Positions 8,077 through 18,848 of a stretch of DNA of 55,045 nt are shown piece after piece. The position numbers were made by a program, and so were the translations under genes. Under the pieces are notes generated by a model. It saw only the letters and a program-made list of their open reading frames with translations, was not told where the DNA came from and ran no database searches. Source of the DNA: Methylobacterium aerolatum (lineage in GTDB: Bacteria > Pseudomonadota > Alphaproteobacteria > Rhizobiales > Beijerinckiaceae); NCBI RefSeq assembly GCF_022179085.1, contig NZ_BPQE01000022.1:1-55045 (forward strand). The letters are read 5' to 3'. Position 1 is the first letter of the stretch, and the number at the start of each line of letters is the position of its first letter.

Positions 8077-9492
8077 CTACTCCGCCGCCGCCGGAACCGC
8101 GATGTCGCCGGCCATCCAGGCGGCGAGGTCGGCCCGCGCCCGGTCGGTGAGGGCGCGCTTCTTCAAGGCGGCCTTCTCCGGCCCGCGCAGACGGCGCCCG
8201 GCCTCCCCGCGCGGCATCCGGTCGAGGGGCGGAAATAGCCCGAAATTCACGTTCATCGGCTGGAACGAGCGCGGACCGCCCCCCTCCTCGGCGGAGACGT
8301 GTCCGCCGGTGATGTGGGCGATGAGGGCGCCGAGCGCCGTCGTCTGGGGCAGCGGCTGCAAGGGCGCGTCCATCGCCTCGGCCACGGCGAAGCGCCCGGC
8401 CATGAGGCCCACCGCCGCGCTCTCGACATAGCCCTCGCACCCCGTGATCTGGCCGGCGAAGCGCAGGGCGGGACGGGCCTTCAGCCGCAGGGTGGCGTCG
8501 AGGAGGCGCGGGCTGTCGAGATAGGTGTTCCGGTGCAGGCCGCCGAGCCGGGCGAACTCGGCGTTCTCCAGGCCGGGGATGGTGCGGAAGATCCGTACCT
8601 GCTCCGAATAGGTGAGCTTCGTCTGGAAGCCGACCATGTTGTAGAGGGTGCCAAGGGCGTTGTCCTGCCGGAGCTGGACGATGGCGCAGGGCTTCCGGTC
8701 GGGCGCACGGGGGTTGGTGAGGCCCACAGGCTTCATCGGGCCGTGCCGCAGGGTCTCGGGGCCGCGCTCGGCCATCACCTCGATCGGCAGGCAACCGTCG
8801 AAGTAGGGCGTGCCCTCCCACTCCTTGAAGCCGATCTTCTCGCCCGCGCACAGGGCCGCGACGAAGGCGTCGTACTGCTCCCGGTCCATCGGGCAGTTCA
8901 GATAGTCGGCCCCCGTGCCGCCCGGCCCAGGCTTGTCGTAGCGCGACTGGAACCACGCCACCTCCATGTCGATGGAGTCCCGGTGGACGATGGGGGCGAT
9001 GGCATCGAAGAAGGCGAGCGAGTCGCGCCCCGTGAGGCCGCGGATGCCCTCCGCGAGGGCCGGCGCGGTCAGCGGGCCGGTGGCGACGATGCAGGGCCCC
9101 CACTCCTCCGGCGGCAGACCCTCCACCTCCTCCCGCACCACCGTGACGTTCGGATGCCCGGCCAGGGCGGCGGTGACGGCGGCGGAGAAGCCGTCCCGGT
9201 CAACCGCCAGCGCCCCGCCGGCCGGGACTTGGTGGGCGTCGGCCGCCCGCATGATCAGGGAGCCGAGGCTGCGCATCTCCTGGTGGAGCAGGCCGACGGC
9301 GTTGCCGTGGGCGTCGTCCGAGCGGAAGGAGTTGGAGCAGACGAGTTCCGCAAGGCCCTCGCCCCGGTGCGCTTCGGTCCCCCGCCTCGGGCGCATCTCG
9401 TGGAGCACGGCGCGATGCCCGGCCTCGGCGATCTGCCACGCGGCCTCGGAACCGGCGAGCCCGCCGCCGACGATATGGATGGTCTGCGTCAT
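8077..9492 (-). CDS. trmFO: Methylenetetrahydrofolate--tRNA-(uracil-5-)-methyltransferase TrmFO
   Basis: Flavoenzyme that makes 5-methyluridine at position 54 of tRNA using methylene-tetrahydrofolate and FADH2. The 471-residue protein starts [19 protein letters not shown], whose GGGLAGSEA (9-17) is the FAD dinucleotide-binding motif. The family stretches [51 protein letters not shown] and [16 protein letters not shown] match TrmFO rather than its larger relative MnmG. Cys residues in LVCSNS and GCEGY are in the regions used by the family for catalysis. A GidA-like C-terminal domain is absent, as expected. It stands alone on the minus strand. A terminator-like hairpin (9507-9542) separates it from the DUF1127 gene upstream. 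Confidence 0.94.
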   Translation of the reverse strand: MTQTIHIVGGGLAGSEAAWQIAEAGHRAVLHEMRPRRGTEAHRGEGLAELVCSNSFRSDDAHGNAVGLLHQEMRSLGSLIMRAADAHQVPAGGALAVDRDGFSAAVTAALAGHPNVTVVREEVEGLPPEEWGPCIVATGPLTAPALAEGIRGLTGRDSLAFFDAIAPIVHRDSIDMEVAWFQSRYDKPGPGGTGADYLNCPMDREQYDAFVAALCAGEKIGFKEWEGTPYFDGCLPIEVMAERGPETLRHGPMKPVGLTNPRAPDRKPCAIVQLRQDNALGTLYNMVGFQTKLTYSEQVRIFRTIPGLENAEFARLGGLHRNTYLDSPRLLDATLRLKARPALRFAGQITGCEGYVESAAVGLMAGRFAVAEAMDAPLQPLPQTTALGALIAHITGGHVSAEEGGGPRSFQPMNVNFGLFPPLDRMPRGEAGRRLRGPEKAALKKRALTDRARADLAAWMAGDIAVPAAAE

Positions 9493-9506
9493 ACCTGAAA
9501 ATAGCG

Positions 9507-9542
9507 GAGGGCCGCCGCCCGGATCAACGGGTGACGGCCCTC
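9507..9542 (-). terminator. Rho-independent terminator after the DUF1127 gene
   Basis: Hairpin with an 8-bp outer stem (GAGGGCCG 9507-9514 with CGGCCCTC 9535-9542) and an inner stem (CCCG with CGGG) closed by a GATCAA loop. Read on the minus strand it is followed by CGCTATTTTC, a modest U-rich tail. It lies between the DUF1127 stop and the trmFO start. Confidence 0.6.
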
Positions 9543-9570
9543 ACGGATCGACGCGGCCTGCGGCGTCACC

Positions 9571-9717
9571 TCAGTGGCGGGCGATGCCCTGGATGTCGCT
9601 GCGGGTGATGCCGAGATCGGCGAGGTCGCGATCCGACAGGCGCGACAGCTGGGCGACCGTATCGCGGTAACGGAGGTAGGCGCGGACCCGGGAGAAAACG
9701 CTACGAGCGGCGGACAT
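9571..9717 (-). CDS. DUF1127 domain-containing small protein
   Basis: 48-residue basic protein. The C-terminal part, LSRLSDRDLADLGITRSDI, is the DUF1127 (YjiS-like) signature, an arginine-rich short helical motif abundant in alphaproteobacteria. Proteins of this type have been linked to RNA turnover and to phosphate or carbon metabolism in Agrobacterium, but the role of this copy is unknown. ATG 9717 is preceded by an AGAGG sequence somewhat further away than usual. The frame stays open far upstream (to 10365) without plausible coding content. A terminator hairpin follows the gene. Confidence 0.85.
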   Translation of the reverse strand: MSAARSVFSRVRAYLRYRDTVAQLSRLSDRDLADLGITRSDIQGIARH

Positions 9718-10043
9718 CGGTGTACTTGAGCCTCTTTCGAGGCAGACGGTGGCGGAAGAAACGGCACCGCTGCCTGTTGTTGATGCAACACACATATAGG
9801 CGCGCCGCGTCGCAACAGAACCCGAAAGCTCAAGCATCAGACCTGCGTCGTTCGCATGGGTAGGCCAGGAATGCGGCACTGTTAACCGCTGATTATTCTT
9901 TGAGCGCATGGAGCACGCCCGTCCCGAAACGAAAGAGGGCGCCGCCGCTTGAGCGGGGCGCCCTCTTGTCCAAAGCATCCGGCGCCCGGTTCCGAGCTCG
10001 GCGCCGCGATGCAACATATCTGGGCGGCGATGGCCCGATCCGG
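9718..10043. other. Gap between DUF1127 and GCG_CRPN-like genes
   Basis: No gene seen. It should hold the promoter of the DUF1127 gene (a CTATAT-like -10 candidate lies on the minus strand near 9795-9800, without a well-spaced -35) and the terminator of the upstream gene at 9933-9967. Confidence 0.4.
9933..9967 (-). terminator. Strong Rho-independent terminator after the GCG_CRPN-like gene
   Basis: Perfect 11-bp stem (AAGAGGGCGCC 9933-9943 with GGCGCCCTCTT 9957-9967) around a 13-nt loop that itself contains CCGC/GCGG. On the minus strand it is followed by a T-rich tail (TTTCGTTT). It lies about 75 bp past the stop of the gene at 10044-10328. Confidence 0.85.
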
Positions 10044-10328
10044 TCAGTACCAGGGGCGCGGACCGTAATATCCGTAGGCGCGGTAGGGGCGGTAATACGG
10101 GCGGCCGTAGCCGCCATAGACCACCCGCGGACCTCCCCAATACGGGCGCGGCCCGTAGTTCGGGCGGCACACGCCCCAGGGGTTCGGGTGCCAGCCGGGT
10201 CCGCAGCCGCCGGCCGCTTCGGCCGTCCCCGCCAGCCCCAGCCCCCCGGCGAGGGCCGCCGCCAGAATCACCGGCTTTGCCAGGTGCTTGACGAGGGTGC
10301 TGGCGCGCAATGCGCTCACAATCGCCAT
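10044..10328 (-). CDS. Small exported GCG_CRPN-type protein with Gly/Tyr/Pro-rich tail
   Basis: 94-residue protein of unknown role. A signal peptide covers about residues 1-38 (hydrophobic core VILAAALAGGLGLAGTAEA). The segment GCGPGWHPNPWGVCRPN then matches the GCG_CRPN prefix motif known from small alphaproteobacterial exported proteins. The rest is Gly/Tyr/Pro/Arg-rich (YGGYGRPYYRPYR) and probably disordered or surface-associated. ATG 10328 has a near-perfect AAGGAGGT ribosome binding site, so high expression is likely; the longer frame to 10448 has no such signal. A strong terminator follows at 9933-9967, so it is probably a single-gene transcript. Confidence 0.88.
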   Translation of the reverse strand: MAIVSALRASTLVKHLAKPVILAAALAGGLGLAGTAEAAGGCGPGWHPNPWGVCRPNYGPRPYWGGPRVVYGGYGRPYYRPYRAYGYYGPRPWY

Positions 10329-10502
10329 GACATGACCTCCTTCGTCGCCCGGCGGGGAAGACCACCGGACCTGTTCAGGATCGCCCCGGCGACCTGAACG
10401 GACGCTGAGACGCGCGTTGTAGAAGGTGCAGCCTTCAGGCTGTTTCAAGGCAGCATTGAATGCGGCCCCGCGAGGAAGCCGGATTTTCCGCGCGGGCTGG
10501 GC

Positions 10503-11471
10503 TCAGTGAACCGAGGGACCGCGCAAGTACGCGTCCCGGTTGCCGGAGACGACGGCGAGCTGGATCGAGCGGTCGTCCCGGCGGATCGTCAGGGGGACGC
10601 GGGCCCCCGCCTCCCCGAGGGCCCAGATCGCCCGGAAGAAGGCCGCGAGGTCCGAGACCGGCTCGCCCGCCACGCCGGCGATCACGTCGCCGCCCTGGAG
10701 GCCCGCGCTTTCCGCCGGCCCGCCATCGGCGATCCCCATGATGACGATGCCCTCCTCGCTCTCGGTGGCGTACAGCCCGAGCCACGGGCGCGGCGGACGA
10801 TTCGCCCGGCCCCGCGTGAGGATGTCGTCGAGGATCGGCCGGAGCAGGTCGATGGGCACCACCATGTTGATCGGCCGGGCCGAGCCCGATCCGCCCTGCT
10901 GCAACTGGAGCGAGCCGATCCCGAGGAGGTCTCCGTTCGGGCCGATCAGGGCCGTGCCGCCCCAATGGGGGTGGGACGGTGCGGTGAACAGGGCCTCGTC
11001 GAGGACGTATTCCCAGTAGCCCGCGAATTCCTGCCGGGCGATCACCTCCACGGCGACGCTGTGCGACCGCCCCCCGGCCCCCGCGAGGACCGCCCGGTCC
11101 CCGACCCCGAGGGAGGAGGAGCGGCCGAGCCGCAGGAAGGGCGTGCCGAGGTCGCCCAGCGCCTGGACGAGGCCGAAGCCGGTGACCGAATCGAAGCCGA
11201 GGACATGGCCGGGCACCGAGCGTCCTTCGCGGGTGGTCAGCCAGACGCTCTCGGCCTCGGTCACGAGGTAGCCGATGGTGGCGACGAGGCCCGTCTCGTT
11301 GATCACCACGCCGTTGCCGGCGCGCTCGGTGCCGAGGGTCTCGGCGGTGAAGGCGTCCTCGGGAACACGGCTGCTGAGGGCGAGAACTGCCCCCACCGCC
11401 CGGTCGAGATCGTAGGCGTAGTCGGCGGCCTTCGGCTGGATCTGGGTGGGGATCTTGCGTTCGCCCTGCAT
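10503..11471 (-). CDS. HtrA-like trypsin-fold/PDZ protein with a degenerate catalytic triad
   Basis: 322-residue protein with the domain order of an S1C (HtrA) protease: a trypsin-like fold (about 20-215) and one PDZ domain (about 228-312, around GIVIMGIADGGPAESAGLQGGDVIAGV). The catalytic positions are lost. The usual TNxHVV reads TIGYLV (His to Tyr68), the TDLAV region reads TGFGLV (Asp to Gly98), and GNSGG reads PHWGG (Ser to Trp170). The fold-defining GNGVVI and GGTALIGPNG segments remain. No signal peptide or membrane helix is evident (MQGERKIPTQ), so it may be cytoplasmic. The start is supported by AAGGGA upstream. It is probably a peptide-binding pseudoprotease; automatic pipelines would call it a serine protease. 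Confidence 0.85.
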   Translation of the reverse strand: MQGERKIPTQIQPKAADYAYDLDRAVGAVLALSSRVPEDAFTAETLGTERAGNGVVINETGLVATIGYLVTEAESVWLTTREGRSVPGHVLGFDSVTGFGLVQALGDLGTPFLRLGRSSSLGVGDRAVLAGAGGRSHSVAVEVIARQEFAGYWEYVLDEALFTAPSHPHWGGTALIGPNGDLLGIGSLQLQQGGSGSARPINMVVPIDLLRPILDDILTRGRANRPPRPWLGLYATESEEGIVIMGIADGGPAESAGLQGGDVIAGVAGEPVSDLAAFFRAIWALGEAGARVPLTIRRDDRSIQLAVVSGNRDAYLRGPSVH

Positions 11472-11819
11472 CTCGTCGGCGTCCCTTCGTCGGCGCCCTT
11501 CCGATGGCGCCCTCGGAGCTCCTCACGAGACTCCCGATCACCGGGAACTCGCCCGTTGGCCTCGACGGCGCAGCGGGACTGTCGTGAGAGGCTCTCGGCC
11601 TCGCCCGACGGGCGGTCTTCCTTGGGACCGCGGAAGGACCCGCCCGCTCGTGGTCAAGGGCGTAAGTAGGCACTCGAAGCGTACCCGACACCCGGTGCGG
11701 CCGAGAAGGTCGCAGCGGCGGGGCCGGAAAACGAGAAACGCCCGGCCTCCAAGGGAGACCGGGCGAACCGTCCGAGCCGGGGAGACGACGCCCGGGGGCG
11801 CCGTCGTCCTCGGGGTCGA
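11472..11819. other. Gap between HtrA-like and beta-barrel genes
   Basis: No gene seen apart from antisense shadows. It contains the terminator of the beta-barrel gene (11739-11765) and presumably the promoter of the HtrA-like gene. Confidence 0.4.
11739..11765 (-). terminator. Rho-independent terminator after the beta-barrel protein gene
   Basis: 7-bp perfect GC stem (CGCCCGG 11739-11745 with CCGGGCG 11759-11765) around a 13-nt loop. On the minus strand it is followed by TTTCTCGTTTTCC. It lies about 55 bp past the stop of the gene at 11820-12851. Confidence 0.8.
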
Positions 11820-12851
11820 TCAGTACTTGCGGACCAGCGGAGCCGGGATCGGCGAGGCCGCCGGGGCCGGGCTGTAGAGCGGGACGATGAAGCGGATCCA
11901 GCCGTCCGTGGAGTAGTTGTCGCGGACACGGCCACCGGCCGACACGTACTGAGCGCCGGTCACGACGTCGCGGGCGACGTAGGCCTGAACCTTGAACACC
12001 TTGAAGTCGTAGCCGACGAGGCCGCCGAGGGCGAAGCGGCCCCGGTTGCCGGCAGCGGCGCTGAACTGGCTGATGTCGAAGTTGTAAGTGCCGTAACCGA
12101 CGGCGCCGATCTCGAAGTTGCCGAAGGTCTTCGTGGCCGTGAGGTCGAAGTTCAGGGCGTCCGAGAGGCGGATCGGGCCGATGGCGGCGCCGACGGTGCC
12201 ACCGAAGCGGCCGGGGGAGTCGTAGAAGTTGGCGGTGATGTTGCCGGTGATGTTCCAGCCGTCACCCGTGTAGCTGCCGGCGACGCCCATGCGGTAGGTG
12301 TTGGACGAGAGCTGCGGCAGGACCGGGGTGCAGCCGCCACCGAGGCCAGCGGCCACGCGGCCGTTGAAGTTGAGGGTCGAGTTGACCGGGCCGTTGAGGC
12401 CGCAGACCGAACCACGATCGCCGTTGAGCTCGTTCAGGTACACGCCGCCGAGCAAGCTGACGCCGAAGTTGCCGCCGAGGTCGAAGGCCCAGATGCCGCC
12501 GACGAAGGTGCCGACGTTGATCGAGATGTCCTTGTTGTTCTGGCCGGCCGCGTTGCGGGTGAAGGCGAACACGGTCGGGGGAGCGACGAGGAGCTCGATG
12601 CGGCCGCCGAGCGGAACCAGCGGGGTCGACCACACCAGGACCGGGATGTTGACGGCCGTGTCGGGCGAGTTCGGCGCGTCGGTCCGGCGGTAGGTGAAGG
12701 TGTTGAGGGCGTAGATGCCCTCCGGCAGCGGAGCGCCGATGGCGAGGCCGACCTGCTCACCGGGGACGGTGGTGGTCTGCGCCTGAGCGATCGTCGAAGT
12801 CATGCCGACCGTGAGCGCCGCAGCGCCGGCGGCGAGCCAGTTCTTCATCAT
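11820..12851 (-). CDS. Predicted outer-membrane beta-barrel protein (SphA / phenol MetA-pathway-like transporter family)
   Basis: 343-residue exported protein. The signal peptide is MMKNWLAAGAAALTVGMTS through AQAQ. The mature part alternates polar and hydrophobic residues in short Gly/Asn/Phe-rich strands (for example GGNFGVSLLGGVYLNEL and FEIGAVGYGTYNFDIS), which suggests an outer-membrane barrel. The opening LPEGIYALNTFTYRRTD resembles proteins annotated as SphA or MetA-pathway phenol-degradation transporters; this family assignment is from memory and moderate. Two adjacent ATGs (12851, 12848) both follow a GGAAGG ribosome binding site. It has its own terminator and a long upstream region, so it is likely a single, well-expressed gene. 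A substrate cannot be inferred. Confidence 0.75.
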   Translation of the reverse strand: MMKNWLAAGAAALTVGMTSTIAQAQTTTVPGEQVGLAIGAPLPEGIYALNTFTYRRTDAPNSPDTAVNIPVLVWSTPLVPLGGRIELLVAPPTVFAFTRNAAGQNNKDISINVGTFVGGIWAFDLGGNFGVSLLGGVYLNELNGDRGSVCGLNGPVNSTLNFNGRVAAGLGGGCTPVLPQLSSNTYRMGVAGSYTGDGWNITGNITANFYDSPGRFGGTVGAAIGPIRLSDALNFDLTATKTFGNFEIGAVGYGTYNFDISQFSAAAGNRGRFALGGLVGYDFKVFKVQAYVARDVVTGAQYVSAGGRVRDNYSTDGWIRFIVPLYSPAPAASPIPAPLVRKY

Positions 12852-13347
12852 TATTTCTTTCCTTCCCAAGGTCTCAGGCATCCGTCCCGCATTCGGCATT
12901 ACCGTGCCTGTGGGAGCCGCCGCTGATTGCGATCGTCCCGAGGCCGGTGCCGAGCGCCCCCACGGAGCCGCCCCGTCTCAACACCTATGACTATTCTACA
13001 GAGGCCGCCGGAAAGACAGTGCAATGCTTGTGTTGGCGGCAGTTCGGGTCCAACCGTTGCGCAAAAGCCGCATTTTTGACGCGTTGCAACAGACCTCCGC
13101 GAGGGTTCCTTCCGGCAGAATATCGTTGAAAGGCCAAGCTGTTGCCGGAGGCCGACACGGGACGATCCGGCAACGGCGGCGGCCAAGCGATCCTGTCTCG
13201 CAGGCGGGCGGAGGAGCCTCCGGGGGCCTCGAGGGGGAGTCGTTCCCGGCCTCACCCGGCTCTGGCCGGGCCCGAATCGTGCCGAATCCGGGCGGCCGCG
13301 GACGGGCAGGACCCGGCGACCCGGCAGAAAATGCCGGGTCGGTGGCG
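12852..13347. other. Gap between uvrA and the beta-barrel gene
   Basis: About 500 bp with no convincing gene; 60-codon frames exist on both strands without ribosome binding sites or family resemblance. The half next to 12852 is lower in GC and should hold the promoter and leader of the beta-barrel gene. A 9-bp perfect hairpin (GACCCGGCA 13318-13326 with TGCCGGGTC 13332-13340, loop GAAAA) lies just past the uvrA stop, possibly a terminator although it lacks a U-tract. Confidence 0.5.
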
Positions 13348-16545
<3,198 letters not shown>

Positions 16546-16838
16546 GAGGGCGGCGGTCTTTCGAAGCGTCGGCGCGAGGGGAATGCGTCCGGGCGACCCG
16601 GCCGCGACACCGGCTCATGTCGATCCCCGCCGGCCGATGACAAGGTGCGGCGGCGCGGTCGCGGACCCGTTCCGGCGGGAGCTTGCTAGAACGAAATGAG
16701 TACGCGGGCAACCGGCGCGGCGGGCAGCAGGGACGCGGCCCGGCCCCGATGCAGGGCAGACGGGCGCCCGCCCGCCTTGCCGGGGGGCCGCCCGCCTCCC
16801 ACACCAGCGCCATCCCGAATCGCCAGCCCCCGGTGCCG

Positions 16839-18002
16839 ATGCCGTCTCTCGCCTCGACCGACGCCCTTCAGACTCACGCGCGCACCGTCTCGGCGGGCGC
16901 GTGGTCCACGCGCCTGATCTTCCTGATCGTCGGGATCGGCACCGCCGCCTGGGCCTCGCTGGTGCCCTACGTCAAGGCGCGGGCGGGCCTCGGCGAGGCC
17001 GAACTCGGCCTGCTGCTGCTGTGCCTCGGCCTCGGCTCCATCGCGGCGATGCCGCTGGCGGGCGCGGCCGTGACCCGGTTCGGCCTGCGGCCCGTCCTGT
17101 TCGCCGGAACGGCGGCGATCGGCCTGCCCCTGCCGGTGCTCGCCACCGTCGCGTCCCCGGCCGTGCTGGGCCCGGCCCTGCTCCTGTTCGGCGCGGGGAT
17201 GGGCGCGGTCGATTGCGCCATGAACATCCAGGCCATCGCCATCGAGCGGGCGGCAGGGCGGCCCATGATGTCGGGCTTCCACGGGCTGTACAGCCTAGGC
17301 AGCCTCGTCGGGGCGCTGGCCGCCGGCCTGCTGTTGGGTGTCGGGCTCGGCGTGGAGGGCATGGCGCTCGCGGCCGCGGGGACGGTCGCCCTCCTCTGCG
17401 CCCTGGCGACGCCGGGCATGCTGGCCCGCGCCGGAACGGCGGGAGGGCCCGCCTTCGCGATCCCCCGGGGCGTGGTGCTGCTCATCGGCCTTTTGTGCTG
17501 CATCGTCTTCCTGACGGAAGGCTCGGTGCTCGATTGGAGCGCGGTGTTCCTCGTGCAGGACCGGGGCGTCGACCTCGCCCGGGCGACCCTCGGCTACGCG
17601 GCCTTTTCCGTGACGATGACCGCCGGCCGGCTGACGGGCGACCGGATCGTCGCGCGGCTCGGCCCGGCGCGCATCCTCGTCGTCGGCGCCCTCCTGGCGG
17701 CGGCGGGCCTCGCCCTCGCCACCCTGGTTCCCGCCTGGAGCGCGGCGCTCGCGGGCTACGCCCTGGTCGGGGCGGGCTGCGCCAACATCGTGCCGGTGCT
17801 GTTCACCGCCGCAGGACGGCAGACGGCGATGCCGACGAGCGTCGCCGTCCCGGCCGTGACCACTTTCGGCTATGCCGGCGTCCTCGCCGGCCCCGCCGTG
17901 ATCGGCTTCATCGCCGAGGGAACGAGCCTGCCGACGGCCTTCCTCGTGGTGGCGGCGGCCCTTGTCGGCGTCGCGGCGGCCGGGCGGGTGCTGCGGCTGT
18001 GA
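16839..18002 (+). CDS. MFS transporter
   Basis: 387-residue, twelve-helix major facilitator protein from ATG 16839; the frame opens at 16683, but the extra Arg/Gly/Pro-rich residues are unlike an MFS N-terminus. Evenly spaced hydrophobic segments cover the length. The loop between helices 2 and 3 reads GAAVTRFGLRP, the MFS motif A position, and the matching loop in the second half reads GDRIVARLGPAR. The overall pattern (early WASLVPYVKARAGL; MNIQAIAIERAAGRPMMSGFHGLYSLG) resembles the YbjJ-like subgroup of bacterial MFS proteins with no firmly assigned substrate. It ends only 3 bp from the convergent cupin gene. A role cannot be set from context. Confidence 0.85.
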   Translation: MPSLASTDALQTHARTVSAGAWSTRLIFLIVGIGTAAWASLVPYVKARAGLGEAELGLLLLCLGLGSIAAMPLAGAAVTRFGLRPVLFAGTAAIGLPLPVLATVASPAVLGPALLLFGAGMGAVDCAMNIQAIAIERAAGRPMMSGFHGLYSLGSLVGALAAGLLLGVGLGVEGMALAAAGTVALLCALATPGMLARAGTAGGPAFAIPRGVVLLIGLLCCIVFLTEGSVLDWSAVFLVQDRGVDLARATLGYAAFSVTMTAGRLTGDRIVARLGPARILVVGALLAAAGLALATLVPAWSAALAGYALVGAGCANIVPVLFTAAGRQTAMPTSVAVPAVTTFGYAGVLAGPAVIGFIAEGTSLPTAFLVVAAALVGVAAAGRVLRL

Positions 18003-18005
18003 CGC

Positions 18006-18434
18006 TCAGGCTCCCGCGTTGCGGGCCATGAAGCTCGCCGGGCTGCCATCCTCGGGCTTCACGAACACGATGTCCGTCGGCGCCCGGCGCGGCGTGTCGA
18101 TGGACAGGAACACCACCGGCTCGCCGGAAGCGATCTCCGGCATCGCGTGGACGGTGCCCTTCTCGAAGAACAAGAGCTGGCCGGGACCGAAGGGCGCCAC
18201 CGTGGCGGCGTCGCGCATCCAGAACGTGCCCCGGCCGGACAGGCAGTAGAGGTACTCGTCGCAGGTGGCGTGATAGTGCGGCGGGGTCGGCCGGTAGACC
18301 CGGAAGACCCGCGCGCTCGCCGCCGGGCGGTCGGTCAGGTAGGTGTCGACGAGGAGCGTCGTCGCCTCGCCGGGCAGGGCGGCGGCGATGGCCGCGATAT
18401 CGAAGATCCCGGTGCCGTTCTCAGCCTCGCCCAT
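18006..18434 (-). CDS. Cupin domain-containing protein
   Basis: 142-residue single-domain cupin. The first cupin motif is visible as PPHYHATCDEYLYCLSGRG (His, His and Glu as likely metal ligands) and the second as PFGPGQLLFFEKGTVHAMPE (His ligand). This is the classic small beta-barrel with one metal site; it could be an isomerase, a dioxygenase-like enzyme or a small-molecule binder. ATG 18434 has a good GGAGGGAG ribosome binding site; the frame extends to 18557 without support. It is convergent with the MFS gene, with only 3 bp between stops and no terminator visible. Confidence 0.88.
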   Translation of the reverse strand: MGEAENGTGIFDIAAIAAALPGEATTLLVDTYLTDRPAASARVFRVYRPTPPHYHATCDEYLYCLSGRGTFWMRDAATVAPFGPGQLLFFEKGTVHAMPEIASGEPVVFLSIDTPRRAPTDIVFVKPEDGSPASFMARNAGA

Positions 18435-18848
18435 CGGTCTCTCCCTCCGGCAGGCCAGGATCGCGCCCTGTTTCCGGCCGGAAACATCGCGCGGGCCGCG
18501 CGCCGGTTCCCCTCCTGCGACACGGGGGCGATCGTCCCCGGACGGACCGGGCCTCACGGTTCGTGGGTCGCTTCACGGACCGTTCTTTACTAAAGGATGA
18601 TCGCGGCCGCACGCCTGTGTAGTTGTCCCCGCTATTGATGAGTAACGGGCTCGCTGGACAGGGCTTGCCACAGAGTCGACTCATTTGGCGGGCCGACTGA
18701 ACATCCGGGGCCCCGCGTGACGGAGGCCGACACGAGGTGGGAACGCGCCCGAGCGAGGCGCCGGTCGGCAGGCGTAGGGGGCGTCGGGCATGAACCATCA
18801 CGACCACGATCCGTGCGTCGGCGGCCGGGATTGACGGCTGCCCCACGC
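18435..18848. other. Divergent promoter region between cupin and tamA
   Basis: No separate gene seen. It should hold the divergent promoters. A 10-bp perfect palindrome GAGTCGACTC lies at 18673-18682. The tamA frame is open from GTG 18717, so part of this region could be coding if the longer start is used. Confidence 0.4.

Noticed and set aside
16620-16700. Possible SOS (LexA) box upstream of uvrA: GTTC and GAAC words near 16670-16693
   Set aside because: The alphaproteobacterial site is a direct GTTC-N7-GTTC; here the words are inverted and 16 bp apart, and no second GTTC at the right spacing was seen.
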